From positions 186,001 to 250,000 of the forward strand of contig NZ_JANUGU010000009.1 of NCBI RefSeq assembly GCF_024753145.1: 64,000 nucleotides of DNA. The letters run 5' to 3'. Of this stretch, positions 1-8,552 are shown in pieces. Under the pieces are notes generated by a model that saw nothing but the letters and a program-made list of their open reading frames with translations, was not told the origin of the DNA and did no database searches. A program made the position numbers and the translations under genes. Position 1 is the first letter of the stretch. Every line of letters begins with the position of its first letter. This DNA is from Massilia terrae. GTDB taxonomy: Bacteria; Pseudomonadota; Gammaproteobacteria; Burkholderiales; Burkholderiaceae_D.

Positions 1-7
1 GGCTTCG

Positions 8-991
8 ATGTCAGAAAAAAGTTGGGACCGCGTACCAATCGACGCACAAAGCATCGACGCCCCGCTCTCTCGCGCCGCTGTCTTCCTCGTTGTGACCGTT
101 GGTGCCGAGCCCGATGCTCTCGTCACCGCCTGCGGCGCCTTGGCCGGGCTGGACGACCTGGTCAAGACGGTCGGCTTTCGCGACCTGTCCGCCAGGCTGT
201 CCTGCATCGTCGGCCTGGGCCGCGATTTCTGGGACCGACTCAGGCTGGACGAACGGCCACGCGAGCTCAAGACCTTCGCCCCGATTCACGGCCCGGTTCA
301 CACGGCCCCGGCCACCCCCGGCGACTTGATTTTCCACATCCGGGCCGAGCGCGAAGACCTGTGCTTCGAATTCGAGCGCATCCTGCTCGACAAGCTTGGC
401 GCCAGCATCACTGTCATCGACGAAGTGTCGGGATTCCGCTATTTCGACGCACGCGATCTGCTGGGATTCGTGGACGGTACGGCCAACCCGACTGGCCTCG
501 ATTTGCCGGCATCGGCCCTGGTCGGCAACGAAGATCCGGTGTTCGCCGGAGGCAGCTATATCGTCGTTCAAAAGTACCTGCACGACATGGCATCGTGGGC
601 GAAAGTTCCGACGCCCATGCAAGAAGAGATCATCGGACGCACCAAGATCGACAATATCGAAATCGATGACGACGAGGCGCCGCGCAAATCGCACAAGTCG
701 CTCGCCACCATCGTCGATGCCGACGGCAACGAGCACGACATCCTACGCGACAATATGCCCTTCGGCCGTCCCGGCCAGCGCGAATTCGGCACCTACTTCA
801 TTGGTTATTCGAGATACCTGTGGGTCATCGAGAAAATGCTGCAGCGGATGTACATCGGCGACCCGCCCGGCGCATATGACCGGCTGCTGGACTTCTCGAC
901 TCCACATACCGGCATCACCTTCTTCGCGCCGGCGCGTCCGACGCTGGAAGCGCTCGCGCAGGCGGCGCAGAGGCAGGCTGCCGGGCCATGA
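8..991 (+). CDS. Dyp-type heme peroxidase (YfeX-like)
   Basis: Predicted dye-decolorizing peroxidase, a heme enzyme that oxidises organic substrates with hydrogen peroxide. The 327-residue product carries the family signature GFVDGTANP at residues 153-161 (Asp156 is the likely distal catalytic acid), a candidate proximal heme His at residue 229 (KSHKS), and a C-terminal RDNMPFG...REFGTYFIGYSR block around residues 247-269. There is no signal peptide, so it is likely cytoplasmic like E. coli YfeX. Length fits the family. The start lies seven bases from the window edge, so its promoter and any upstream gene are not visible. The stop overlaps the next gene by four bases (ATGA), suggesting co-translation. 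Family call is firm; the substrate is unknown. Confidence 0.93.
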   Translation: MSEKSWDRVPIDAQSIDAPLSRAAVFLVVTVGAEPDALVTACGALAGLDDLVKTVGFRDLSARLSCIVGLGRDFWDRLRLDERPRELKTFAPIHGPVHTAPATPGDLIFHIRAEREDLCFEFERILLDKLGASITVIDEVSGFRYFDARDLLGFVDGTANPTGLDLPASALVGNEDPVFAGGSYIVVQKYLHDMASWAKVPTPMQEEIIGRTKIDNIEIDDDEAPRKSHKSLATIVDADGNEHDILRDNMPFGRPGQREFGTYFIGYSRYLWVIEKMLQRMYIGDPPGAYDRLLDFSTPHTGITFFAPARPTLEALAQAAQRQAAGP

Positions 992-1314
992 AAAAGATAA
1001 TGACGCGATTTTGGACGTTTGCTGCATGCGTGCTTGGCTTAACGGGCTGCTACACCGTTAACAACGAACGATTCGCCGAGCACGCGCGAAGCCTGGTCGA
1101 ACCCGGCATTGCCATGGACGCGGCGATCCGCCAGCTCGAAGCGGATGGGTTTAGCTGCAGTCCAGCCGCACCAACACCTTCTCGAACCTGTGCCAAAACT
1201 CGCCAGAGACTTCTGCCCTCGACCTGCATCGAACGGATCAATTTATACAGCTCGGTAAATTCAGTCAAAGTCGAACAGATCGAGGTACCTCAGATTGTTT
1301 GTGCTGGTCTCTAA
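988..1314 (+). CDS. small putative lipoprotein, unknown function
   Basis: A 108-residue protein with an N-terminal hydrophobic stretch ending in a lipobox-like LTGC (Cys near residue 21), so it is probably lipid-anchored in the envelope. The mature part is short, contains several cysteines and resembles no family I recognise. Its start codon overlaps the stop of the peroxidase gene (ATGA), which supports it being real and co-expressed. The peroxidase is predicted cytoplasmic, so a direct functional link is not implied. Confidence 0.65.
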   Translation: MKKIMTRFWTFAACVLGLTGCYTVNNERFAEHARSLVEPGIAMDAAIRQLEADGFSCSPAAPTPSRTCAKTRQRLLPSTCIERINLYSSVNSVKVEQIEVPQIVCAGL

Positions 1315-1505
1315 GGGTGTTTAAATTTTATCGTTCCGCAATTTTGATTCTTTGGACGACCTGACCCCACGACACTGCCGGTGACCGAATTAGTTATGAG
1401 GGTACAGAAAAATGCGACGTGACCGATAGCGGTCTGATACCCGCTGGAGATGTGCTAGCATGGGTCGCTTTCTTTTGAGCAACCATAATAATACGGAGAG
1501 ACCAC

Positions 1506-2819
1506 ATGCAGGCCGCAACACGTTTCACGGCACTGGCGCTCGCGCTCAGCGCCGCCTTCAGCGCCCCCCACGCCACCGCCCAGAATGCCACCCCCGCCGC
1601 CGAGGTCAAGCACGTGCTGGCCAGCCCCGGTTTCAAGACCGCTGCCGCGACCCTCGACAAGGAACATGGCCGCATCGTCGAGGACGGCATCAAGCTGGCC
1701 GAAATCCCTGCCCCGCCGCTGCATGAAGCCGCGCGCGCCAAGGTCTACGAGCAGATGTTCAGGGACGCCGGCCTGGCCGACGTGAAGATCGACGAGGAAG
1801 GCAATGTGCTCGGCATCCGCAAGGGCGCCAAGGACGACGGCAAGTTCGTCGTCGTGTCGGCCCACATGGACACCGTGTTCCCGCCCGAGACCGACGTCAA
1901 GGTCAAGCGCGAGGGCACCAAGCTGCACGGCCCCGGCATCGGCGACGACACCATGAGCCTGTCCGTGCTGCTGGGCTTCATCCGCGCGATGAACGCCGGC
2001 CACATCAAGACACGCGACGACATCCTGTTCGTCGGCACGGTCGGCGAGGAAGGCCCGGGCGACCTGCGCGGCGTGCGCTACCTGTTCACCAAAGGCCAGT
2101 ACAAGGACAAGATCAAGTCCTTCTTCTCCGTCGAATCGGGCGGCGTCGACAGCGTCACCAACGGCGGTGTCGGCTCCAAGCGCTACCACGTGACCTTCAA
2201 GGGCCCGGGCGGCCACAGCTACGGCGCCTTCGGCCTCGTCAACCCGATGTACGCGCTGGGCCAGGCCGCGACCGAATTCTCGCGCCTGCAGGTGCCGGCC
2301 TCGCCGAAGACCACCTACAGCATCGGCCTGATCGGCGGCGGCACCTCGGTCAACTCGATCCCGGTGTCGGGCTGGATGGATGTCGACATGCGCTCCGAAT
2401 CGCCGGGCGAACTCAAACGCATGGAAGACCGCCTGCTGAAGGTGGTGCAGGAAGCGGCCGACGGCGAGAACGTCGCGCGCTCCATCCGCGAAGGCAAGAT
2501 CACCGTCGACGCCAAGCTGATCGGCGATCGACCGGGCGGCATGACGGCCCCGGACACGCCGCTGTTCCAGACCGCCAAGGCCGCCATCGAAGCCGGCGGC
2601 TACAAGTTCTCGAACCACAGCAGCTCCACCGACTCGAACATCGCGATGAGCCTGGGCATCCCTGCCCTCACCATCGGGCGCTCGGGCCAGGGCAAGGGCG
2701 GCCGCGCACACTCGCTGGACGAGTGGATCGATGTCGAGAAAGAGCCGATGGTGAAGGCGATGACGACCAGCCTGTCGATCGTGCTGGCGACTGCGGGTCT
2801 TGAGCAGGACGGCAAATAA
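1506..2819 (+). CDS. secreted M20 family zinc metallopeptidase
   Basis: Predicted exported M20-type (peptidase T / carboxypeptidase-like) dizinc hydrolase of 437 residues. It has a signal peptide of about 25 residues (ending ATAQ), the SAHMDTVF motif with metal ligand His120 and catalytic Asp122, GPGIGDD with the bridging Asp at about 147, GEEG with the general-base Glu pair at 181-182, a lid/dimerisation insert starting at the GPGGHSYG motif, and a late HSLDEW carrying the last metal ligand. A CGGAGAG ribosome site lies about 6 bases before the ATG. It is transcribed alone. It likely trims peptides or acyl-amino acids in the periplasm; substrate cannot be assigned. Confidence 0.88.
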   Translation: MQAATRFTALALALSAAFSAPHATAQNATPAAEVKHVLASPGFKTAAATLDKEHGRIVEDGIKLAEIPAPPLHEAARAKVYEQMFRDAGLADVKIDEEGNVLGIRKGAKDDGKFVVVSAHMDTVFPPETDVKVKREGTKLHGPGIGDDTMSLSVLLGFIRAMNAGHIKTRDDILFVGTVGEEGPGDLRGVRYLFTKGQYKDKIKSFFSVESGGVDSVTNGGVGSKRYHVTFKGPGGHSYGAFGLVNPMYALGQAATEFSRLQVPASPKTTYSIGLIGGGTSVNSIPVSGWMDVDMRSESPGELKRMEDRLLKVVQEAADGENVARSIREGKITVDAKLIGDRPGGMTAPDTPLFQTAKAAIEAGGYKFSNHSSSTDSNIAMSLGIPALTIGRSGQGKGGRAHSLDEWIDVEKEPMVKAMTTSLSIVLATAGLEQDGK

Positions 2820-2894
2820 TCCCTGCTGCCGGATGTGGCTCGGGCAAGGCTGCGCAGCGCCGAGCCACATCGTTCGACTTACTCCAAACATCCA

Positions 2895-3413
2895 ATGAAG
2901 ACACTGCGTTTCGCCATCGTCGTGCTGGGGGCGAGCGCCAGCAGCCATGCGCTGGCCGACTGGCCCTACCGAGGCATCAAGGTCGAGTGCTCGCGCGATG
3001 CGCTGGCGGTGATCGACTATTCGGAATACAACGAAGAGGGCAAGGCGCGGCTGTCACAGGCGAACGTCATCGACGTCGACAAGCTGTCGACCTGGCGACA
3101 CGAGAACGACCTGAATGTTCCCGACAAACCTCTTCCCCGCAAGATCGAATGCAAGGCCGGGGGCCAGCGCTACTCGCTTGTCCTGACGAACTCGTCAAAT
3201 GGCGGCTACGCTCCGCCATCGCCGGTGATCGCGGTCGCCAACACGAGCACTCCCAATCACCCCGTCCAGATCATCGCGGCGTGCACGCTGGAAGATATGC
3301 CGGAAGGCGAAACGAAAATCGTCTTCTCGCGCAGGCATCCGAACGGGCAGTTCTTCAAGAACGGACAAGTCCTGTCCAGCACCGCCTTTATCCAGGCGGC
3401 GTGCAGCCGATGA
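2895..3413 (+). CDS. secreted protein of unknown function
   Basis: Small exported protein of about 172 residues. I chose the internal ATG at 2895 because it opens directly into a clean signal peptide (MKTLRFAIVVLGASASSHALA) and because the 20 upstream codons of the longer frame are not secretory. The mature part has four or more cysteines (VECSRD, IECKAG, AACTLED, AACSR) that could form disulfides in the periplasm. No domain recognised. It follows the M20 peptidase by 75 bases and could be co-transcribed with it. Confidence 0.6.
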   Translation: MKTLRFAIVVLGASASSHALADWPYRGIKVECSRDALAVIDYSEYNEEGKARLSQANVIDVDKLSTWRHENDLNVPDKPLPRKIECKAGGQRYSLVLTNSSNGGYAPPSPVIAVANTSTPNHPVQIIAACTLEDMPEGETKIVFSRRHPNGQFFKNGQVLSSTAFIQAACSR

Positions 3414-3527
3414 GCGCGCAAAAAAACTGATTCAAAAAACCGCCCCGCCCTCCAAAAACTGAGTCATTTCGGCCCGATCTTCCTCCTCCTCGATTGAGAC
3501 CGTTTCGTGATGCGCGGCGCAGGCCGC

Positions 3528-3555
3528 TTGTAAGCGCCTGAGGCCGCCCTAGACT
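3528..3555 (+). promoter_or_regulatory. sigma70-like promoter of first secreted paralog
   Basis: TTGTAA, 16-base spacer, TAGACT. The same two boxes with the same spacing recur at 4193-4220 in front of the second paralog, within about 100 bases of recognisable duplicated upstream sequence (shared GAGTCATTTC, TTTCGTGATGC and GCCCTAGACT blocks). Conservation after duplication argues that the element is functional. Expected transcription start is near 3562, about 50 bases before the ATG. Confidence 0.6.
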
Positions 3556-3611
3556 GGTTTTACTGACGCCATCTGTGTGCCGATAACGCCGAACTCAACC
3601 TGGAGAGAATC

Positions 3612-4031
3612 ATGCGTCGCTTGTTACTAGCCATTCCCGCAGCCCTGCTGCTGGTGTCGCCCCACGCCGGCGCCCAGTCGCAGGACTATCCACTGATCGA
3701 ACATAACGACGTCTCGACCGTGCACGTCACGGCCGACCGTCCCCACGCCGCCGTCCAGCGCGACGACGACCTCAAAGGTACGTATGAGCTGGCCAACGGC
3801 TGGTCGCTGCACGTACGGCCGGTCGCACGGGGCCTCATTGCCCAGATCGACAGCCAGGCGCCGATGCGCCTGATCGCGCTGACCGAAAACCACTACACGA
3901 GCGCTGACGGCAACGTGCAGATGCAGTTCGACCCGGCCAGCTATGGCCAGGATATGACCATGAGCTATGTGCCGAGTTCCCGCGTCGTCGCCTGGATCAC
4001 GGTCAGCAGCACCACCCTCGCGTCCCGCTGA
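3612..4031 (+). CDS. small secreted protein, tandem paralog 1 of 3
   Basis: A 139-residue exported protein, first of three tandem paralogs. It has a 22-residue signal peptide (ending AGAQ), then SQDYPL, an STVHVTADRP element, a YELANGWSLHV segment, a DGNVQMQF segment, DMTMSYVP, and a C-terminal LASR. All these blocks recur in the other two copies, so they define the family. Mature size is about 117 residues with predicted beta-rich character and no cysteines. I do not recognise a characterised relative. It has its own promoter (3528-3555), a GGAGAG ribosome site, and is followed by a hairpin terminator. Confidence 0.7.
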   Translation: MRRLLLAIPAALLLVSPHAGAQSQDYPLIEHNDVSTVHVTADRPHAAVQRDDDLKGTYELANGWSLHVRPVARGLIAQIDSQAPMRLIALTENHYTSADGNVQMQFDPASYGQDMTMSYVPSSRVVAWITVSSTTLASR

Positions 4032-4051
4032 AACGCCCGCCAAACATGCAT

Positions 4052-4078
4052 ACGCCAGCCCGTAAAGGTTGGCGTTTT
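4052..4078 (+). terminator. intrinsic terminator after paralog 1
   Basis: ACGCCAGCC, six-base loop, GGTTGGCGT followed by TTTT. The arms pair over about nine positions with one G-T pair. It lies 20 bases after the stop codon of the first paralog. Confidence 0.6.
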
Positions 4079-4192
4079 CCATTCCTACAAACCGATTCGA
4101 AAATCCACGGCGGCCGCAAAACCGTGAGTCATTTCCGATCGATCTGCCTTCCTGCGGATTGAGACGGTTTCGTGATGCCCGTTCCTATTTTC

Positions 4193-4220
4193 TTGTAACA
4201 GCCTCAGCCCGCCCTAGACT
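4193..4220 (+). promoter_or_regulatory. sigma70-like promoter of second secreted paralog
   Basis: TTGTAA, 16-base spacer, TAGACT, a duplicate of the element at 3528-3555. The predicted transcript would begin near 4227, giving an untranslated leader of about 100 bases, twice that of paralog 1, because extra sequence sits between promoter and start codon. Confidence 0.58.
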
Positions 4221-4326
4221 AAATAACGGCTTCTGGAATGGCCAACTCCGCCACCGGAAGGCTTGGTATGGCACGGATGGCAGCACCATGCGCGTCACGT
4301 ACGCCCACCCAGTCCTGGAGACAATC

Positions 4327-4755
4327 ATGCGTATCTTATTCACAGCAATCCCCCTGTCCTTGCTACTGGTCTCGCCGCTTGCCGGCGCCCAGTCGCACGA
4401 CTATCCGCTCACTGGCGACACAGTGATATCGACCGTGCAGGTGCGGCCCACCCTGCATCCTTTCCCGGTCACCGAACAGCAGACCGAAGCGATCAAAGGC
4501 GACTATGCGCTGACCAACGGCTGGCATCTGCGCGTCCAATCTTCGTACAAAGGGATCATCGCCCAGATCGACCAGCAGCGCCCGATGAGCCTGATCGCGT
4601 TATCCGAAGATAAATTCGTTACCCGTGACGGCAACGTCGCAATGGAATTCAACCAAGGCACGATCGGCGAAGACATGACGATGAGCTATGTGCCGACATC
4701 GAACGTGGCCGCGCTGCTCACGGTCGGCACCAAAGGAAGCCTGGCTTCCCGCTAA
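4327..4755 (+). CDS. small secreted protein, tandem paralog 2 of 3
   Basis: Second member of the tandem family, 142 residues. A longer frame opens at 4069, but the ATG at 4327 starts a signal peptide (MRILFTAIPLSLLLVSPLAGA) and is preceded by the same TGGAGA ribosome site as paralog 1, so it is chosen. It shares SHDYPL, the STVQV element, YALTNGWHLRV, IIAQIDQQRPM, DGNVAMEF, EDMTMSYVP and the terminal LASR with its neighbours. It differs in a short insertion after STVQV. Function unknown; export to the periplasm is inferred from the signal peptide. Confidence 0.7.
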   Translation: MRILFTAIPLSLLLVSPLAGAQSHDYPLTGDTVISTVQVRPTLHPFPVTEQQTEAIKGDYALTNGWHLRVQSSYKGIIAQIDQQRPMSLIALSEDKFVTRDGNVAMEFNQGTIGEDMTMSYVPTSNVAALLTVGTKGSLASR

Positions 4756-4793
4756 CACCGCGCCAATAACAAGGAAGAATCAAGGGAGACATC

Positions 4794-5213
4794 ATGCGTC
4801 GTTTATTCATCGCAGTTCCCCTGCTGCTGGTGTCGGCCTATGCCGGCGCCCAGTCGCGGGATTATCCACTTCGGTCCGATGATTCGTCGATGTCGACAGT
4901 GGAAGTGACAGCCAGCCGTCCGCTCAACTATTCCTTGGAGCGAGATCCTGTCAAAGGCATCTACGCCTTGTCCAATGGATGGGGCCTGAAAGTGGAACCG
5001 ACGCGCACCGGCATCATTGCGCGCATCGATAACGAGCCGCCGCTGAAGCTGGCCGCAATCTCCGACACCAAGTTCCGCACCAGGGACGGCAATGTGGAGA
5101 TGCAGTTCAAGCTGGGGCCGTATGGCGAAGATATGACCATGAGCTATGTGCCTCGGTCGGATGTGGCGGCGAGGATTACGGTCAGCACCGATAGCACTTT
5201 GGCTTCGCGCTGA
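4794..5213 (+). CDS. small secreted protein, tandem paralog 3 of 3
   Basis: Third tandem copy, 139 residues, with signal peptide ending AGAQ followed by SRDYPL. It keeps the STVEVTASRP element, YALSNGWGLKV, GIIARIDNEPP, DGNVEMQF, EDMTMSYVP and LASR blocks. Unlike the first two copies it has no promoter duplicate: only 38 bases separate it from paralog 2, with an AGGGAG ribosome site, so it is probably read through from the promoter at 4193. A strong terminator follows at 5299. Confidence 0.7.
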   Translation: MRRLFIAVPLLLVSAYAGAQSRDYPLRSDDSSMSTVEVTASRPLNYSLERDPVKGIYALSNGWGLKVEPTRTGIIARIDNEPPLKLAAISDTKFRTRDGNVEMQFKLGPYGEDMTMSYVPRSDVAARITVSTDSTLASR

Positions 5214-5223
5214 TCGAACCACA

Positions 5224-5256
5224 AACGTCATTCCCGCCTTCGCGGGAACGACGTTC
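5224..5256. repeat. REP-like palindrome (single unit)
   Basis: ACGTCATTCCCGC, short centre, GCGGGAACGACGT: a member of the dispersed palindromic family of this window. It sits between the converging third paralog and the RND transporter gene. Confidence 0.7.
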
Positions 5257-5298
5257 TTTATAAAGCGAGCCGAGACTGGAAGCACGCAGCAAAAAACA

Positions 5299-5327
5299 AA
5301 ACGCCAGCCCGCAGGCTGGCGTTTTTA
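5299..5327. terminator. bidirectional intrinsic terminator
   Basis: Perfect hairpin with arms AACGCCAGCC / GGCTGGCGTT around a short CGCA-type loop. A T-run follows on the plus strand and an A-run precedes it, so it can end both the paralog transcript (+) and the efflux operon (-). The stem is close in sequence to the terminator at 4052. Confidence 0.8.
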
Positions 5328-5345
5328 TTGTCGCAGGTGCGAAGC

Positions 5346-8300
5346 TTACGCCGCTTGCGCCGTGCGGCGGCCGGTGGCCAGGCGGCCTGCCTTCACCAGC
5401 ATGCGGAACACCAGGCGCACGAAGACCAGCGTCAGGATCGCCTCGATGAAGGTCATCACGAAGGCCGGCAGCGCATGGTAGCGGGCGGCGCGGCGGTTGA
5501 ACTTGGCGAACATGCGGTCGCGCGCCAGTTCGATGCTGTCGTAGAAGGTCGGCACCACCAGCAGGGTCAGCATGGTCGAGGTGATCGTGCCGCCGATGAT
5601 GGCGATCGCGAGCGGCTGGTAGAACTGGCCGGATTCGCCGTAGGCCATCGCCACCGGCAGCATGCCGGCGATCAGCGCGAACGTGGTCATCAGGATCGGA
5701 CGCAGGCGCGCCCGGCCCGCCGCCATCAGCGCTTCTTCGCGGTCGATGCCCTGCGCTTCACGCGAACGGGTCGCGTCCAGCAGCAGGATCGCGTTCTTCG
5801 CCACCAGGCCCATCAGCATGATGATGCCGATCAGGCTCATCAGGTTGATCGAGCCGCCGGTCAGCAGCAGCGCCACCACCACGCCGATCAGCGACAGCGG
5901 CAGCGACATCATCACCGCCAGCGGCGCCGTGAACGAGCCGAACTGCATCACCAGGATCAGGTACATCAGGCCGATGCCCGACACCAGGGCGATCACCATC
6001 TCGGTGAACAGCTCGGCCTGGTCCTTGCCGGCGCCGCCCAGCGACAGGCCATAGCCCGGCGGGAAGTCCATCTGCTTGGCCAGCTTCATGGCGTCGGCCG
6101 TCACTTCGCCGTTCGAGCGGCCCTGCGCATTGGCCGACACCGTGATGATGCGCTTGCCGTTCTTGTGCTCGATGCCGGACGGGCCCTTGCCCATCGTGAT
6201 CTTGGCGATCTGGTCCAGCGGGACCATGGTGTTGGTGCCCGCCACCGGGATCGGCAGGTGCTCGATGTTCTCCTGGTTGACGCGGTCGTCCGGATGCAGG
6301 CGCACCGCGACGTCACGGGTCTCGCCGGTCGGGTCGACCCAGTCGCCCGCCTCGATGCCGGCGAAGGCCACGCGCATCGCCTGGGCGGCGTCGCCCACCG
6401 CGATGCCCATCGAGTTCGCCAGGCCGCGGTTCAGCTCGATCTGCAGCTCGTCCTTCGGATCCTGCTGCGACAGGCCGACGTCGACCGCGCCCGGCACCTG
6501 GCGCAGTTTCTCCATGTAGGCCGTGGTCAGCTCCATCAGCTTGCGCGAATCCGGGCCGGTGAATTCGATCTGCACCGGCTTGCCGCCGCCGTTGTTCAGG
6601 TCGTCCTGCACCACATACTCGGCGCCGACCAGGCGCTTGACCTTCGCGCGCAGGTCGACCGCGACTTCCGCCGCGCTCTTCTTGCGCTCGTTGCGCTTGC
6701 CGATGTCGACGTAGATGCGGCCGCCGGCCGGGTTGATGTAGCTATTGGTGTCCTTGGTCTCCGGCAGCGAGCGCGCCAGCGCGGCTGCTTCTTCCATCTT
6801 CATCTTCGCGTACTCGACGGACGACGAAGCCGGGGTGCGCACGTCGATCGCCAGGTTGCCGTTGTCGGTCTTCGGCAGGAAGGCCGAGCCGCCGAACTTG
6901 GCATGCAGCGCGATCGCGCCGACGAAGCTGGCCACCGCGATCGCGGTCATCCAGCGGCGGTGGTGCAGCGCCCAGGCGATCACGCGGCCATAGCGGTCGG
7001 CCTGGTGGTCGAACCACTCGTTAAAGCGTTGCAGCGCTTTCGACAGGCCGGTTTTCGGCGCATGGTGATAACCCGGCGGGTCGCCCCAGAACGCCGACAG
7101 CATCGGGTCCAGCGTGAACGAGATGAACAGCGACACCGCCACCGAGCAGGTCACGGTCAGCGCGAACGGACGGAACCATTCGCCGGCCACGCCCGGCATG
7201 AAGGCCACCGGGATGAACACGGCCATGATCGAGAAGGTGGTCGAGGCCACGGCCATGCCGATCTCGGCTGTGCCGTTGAGGGCCGCGGTGCGGCGGTCCT
7301 CGCCGTTCTCCATGTGGCGCACGATGTTTTCCCGCACCACGATCGCATCGTCGATCAGCACGCCGATCGCCAGCGACAGCCCGAGCAGGGTCATGAAGTT
7401 CAGCGTGAAGCCGCACAGCCACACCGCGATGAAGGCCGCCATCACCGAAGTCGGCAGCGACAGCGCGGTGATCAGGGTCGAGCGCCAGGAGTTGAGGAAG
7501 GCATACACGACGAACACGGTGAGCACGGCGCCGAAGATCAGCGACTCGATCACGTTGTTCAGGTTGCGCTGCGAATCCTTGCCGCCGTCGCGCACGACTT
7601 CCAGCTTGGTGCCGGACGGCAGTTCCTTCTGGATGTCGTCGACCATCTTGCGCACGCCGTTCGCCACGCCCACGGTGGACGCGTCGCGCGAACGGGCGAT
7701 CTGGATACCGACGTTGCTCTTGCCGCTGCGGATGGAGAAGCCGTTGATTTCGGCGAAACCGTCCTGCACGTCGGCCACCTGGTTCAGGCGCACGATGGTG
7801 CCGCCGTTGCGCTTGACGATGACCTGGTTGAAGTCTTCCGGATGCTCGATGCGGCCGACCAGGCGGATGCTCTTTTCATCCAGCGTACCGCGGATCTTGC
7901 CGACCGGGGCGTTGGTGTTCTGCTTTTGCAGCGCCAGCACCACTTCGCCGACCGACACGTTGTATTCGCGCAGGCGCTCGGCGTGCAGCAGCACCGACAG
8001 TTCGCGTTTCAGCGAGCCATTGACGTTCACGGTGGACACGCCGTCGATGCCGCGGAAGCGGTCGGCCAGCTTGTCTTCGGCCAGGCGCGAGATTTCCGCG
8101 AACGACTGCGAAGACGAGGACAGCGCCAGCTGCATGATCGGCTGGGCCGACGGGTCGATGCGGCGCAGGATCGGCTCGCGCATCTCCACCGGCAGCTTGT
8201 AGCGCACCGAGGCGATCGCGTTGCGGATGTCGTCCGAGGCTTCGATCAGGTTGCGCTTGAAGTCGAACTGCATGAAGATCGACGCCATGCCTTCGTCGGC

Positions 8301-8549
8301 GCTGGAGTTCACTTCGGTCACGCCGGGGATCGACTGCATCGATTTTTCCAGGCGGTTGATGACTTCGCGCTCGACCGTCTCGGGCGAGGCGCCCGGATAC
8401 GGCACGTTGACGATGATGAACGGGACTTCCACGTCCGGATTCTGGTTCACGCGCAGCTTGGACAGGGAAATCAGTCCGAGCGCGACCATGCCCAGGATCA
8501 GCACGATCGTGGCGATCGGCTTCTTGACACTGAAATTAGACAGGAACAT
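5346..8549 (-). CDS. RND efflux transporter, inner-membrane permease
   Basis: A 1067-residue resistance-nodulation-division pump subunit, the proton-driven, drug-binding inner-membrane trimer of a tripartite exporter. It starts with the family N-terminus MFLSNFSVKKPIATIVLI (TM1), has two large periplasmic loops and 12 predicted membrane spans, and carries the proton-relay pair in GVLIDDAIVVRENI of TM4 (around residue 400), as in AcrB. Length fits the HAE1/AcrB type. It lies three bases downstream of the adaptor gene, in one operon driven from 9760-9788. No TolC-like outer-membrane gene is adjacent, so the channel must be encoded elsewhere. Substrates cannot be inferred. Confidence 0.95.
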   Translation of the reverse strand: MFLSNFSVKKPIATIVLILGMVALGLISLSKLRVNQNPDVEVPFIIVNVPYPGASPETVEREVINRLEKSMQSIPGVTEVNSSADEGMASIFMQFDFKRNLIEASDDIRNAIASVRYKLPVEMREPILRRIDPSAQPIMQLALSSSSQSFAEISRLAEDKLADRFRGIDGVSTVNVNGSLKRELSVLLHAERLREYNVSVGEVVLALQKQNTNAPVGKIRGTLDEKSIRLVGRIEHPEDFNQVIVKRNGGTIVRLNQVADVQDGFAEINGFSIRSGKSNVGIQIARSRDASTVGVANGVRKMVDDIQKELPSGTKLEVVRDGGKDSQRNLNNVIESLIFGAVLTVFVVYAFLNSWRSTLITALSLPTSVMAAFIAVWLCGFTLNFMTLLGLSLAIGVLIDDAIVVRENIVRHMENGEDRRTAALNGTAEIGMAVASTTFSIMAVFIPVAFMPGVAGEWFRPFALTVTCSVAVSLFISFTLDPMLSAFWGDPPGYHHAPKTGLSKALQRFNEWFDHQADRYGRVIAWALHHRRWMTAIAVASFVGAIALHAKFGGSAFLPKTDNGNLAIDVRTPASSSVEYAKMKMEEAAALARSLPETKDTNSYINPAGGRIYVDIGKRNERKKSAAEVAVDLRAKVKRLVGAEYVVQDDLNNGGGKPVQIEFTGPDSRKLMELTTAYMEKLRQVPGAVDVGLSQQDPKDELQIELNRGLANSMGIAVGDAAQAMRVAFAGIEAGDWVDPTGETRDVAVRLHPDDRVNQENIEHLPIPVAGTNTMVPLDQIAKITMGKGPSGIEHKNGKRIITVSANAQGRSNGEVTADAMKLAKQMDFPPGYGLSLGGAGKDQAELFTEMVIALVSGIGLMYLILVMQFGSFTAPLAVMMSLPLSLIGVVVALLLTGGSINLMSLIGIIMLMGLVAKNAILLLDATRSREAQGIDREEALMAAGRARLRPILMTTFALIAGMLPVAMAYGESGQFYQPLAIAIIGGTITSTMLTLLVVPTFYDSIELARDRMFAKFNRRAARYHALPAFVMTFIEAILTLVFVRLVFRMLVKAGRLATGRRTAQAA

Positions 8550-8552
8550 GGT

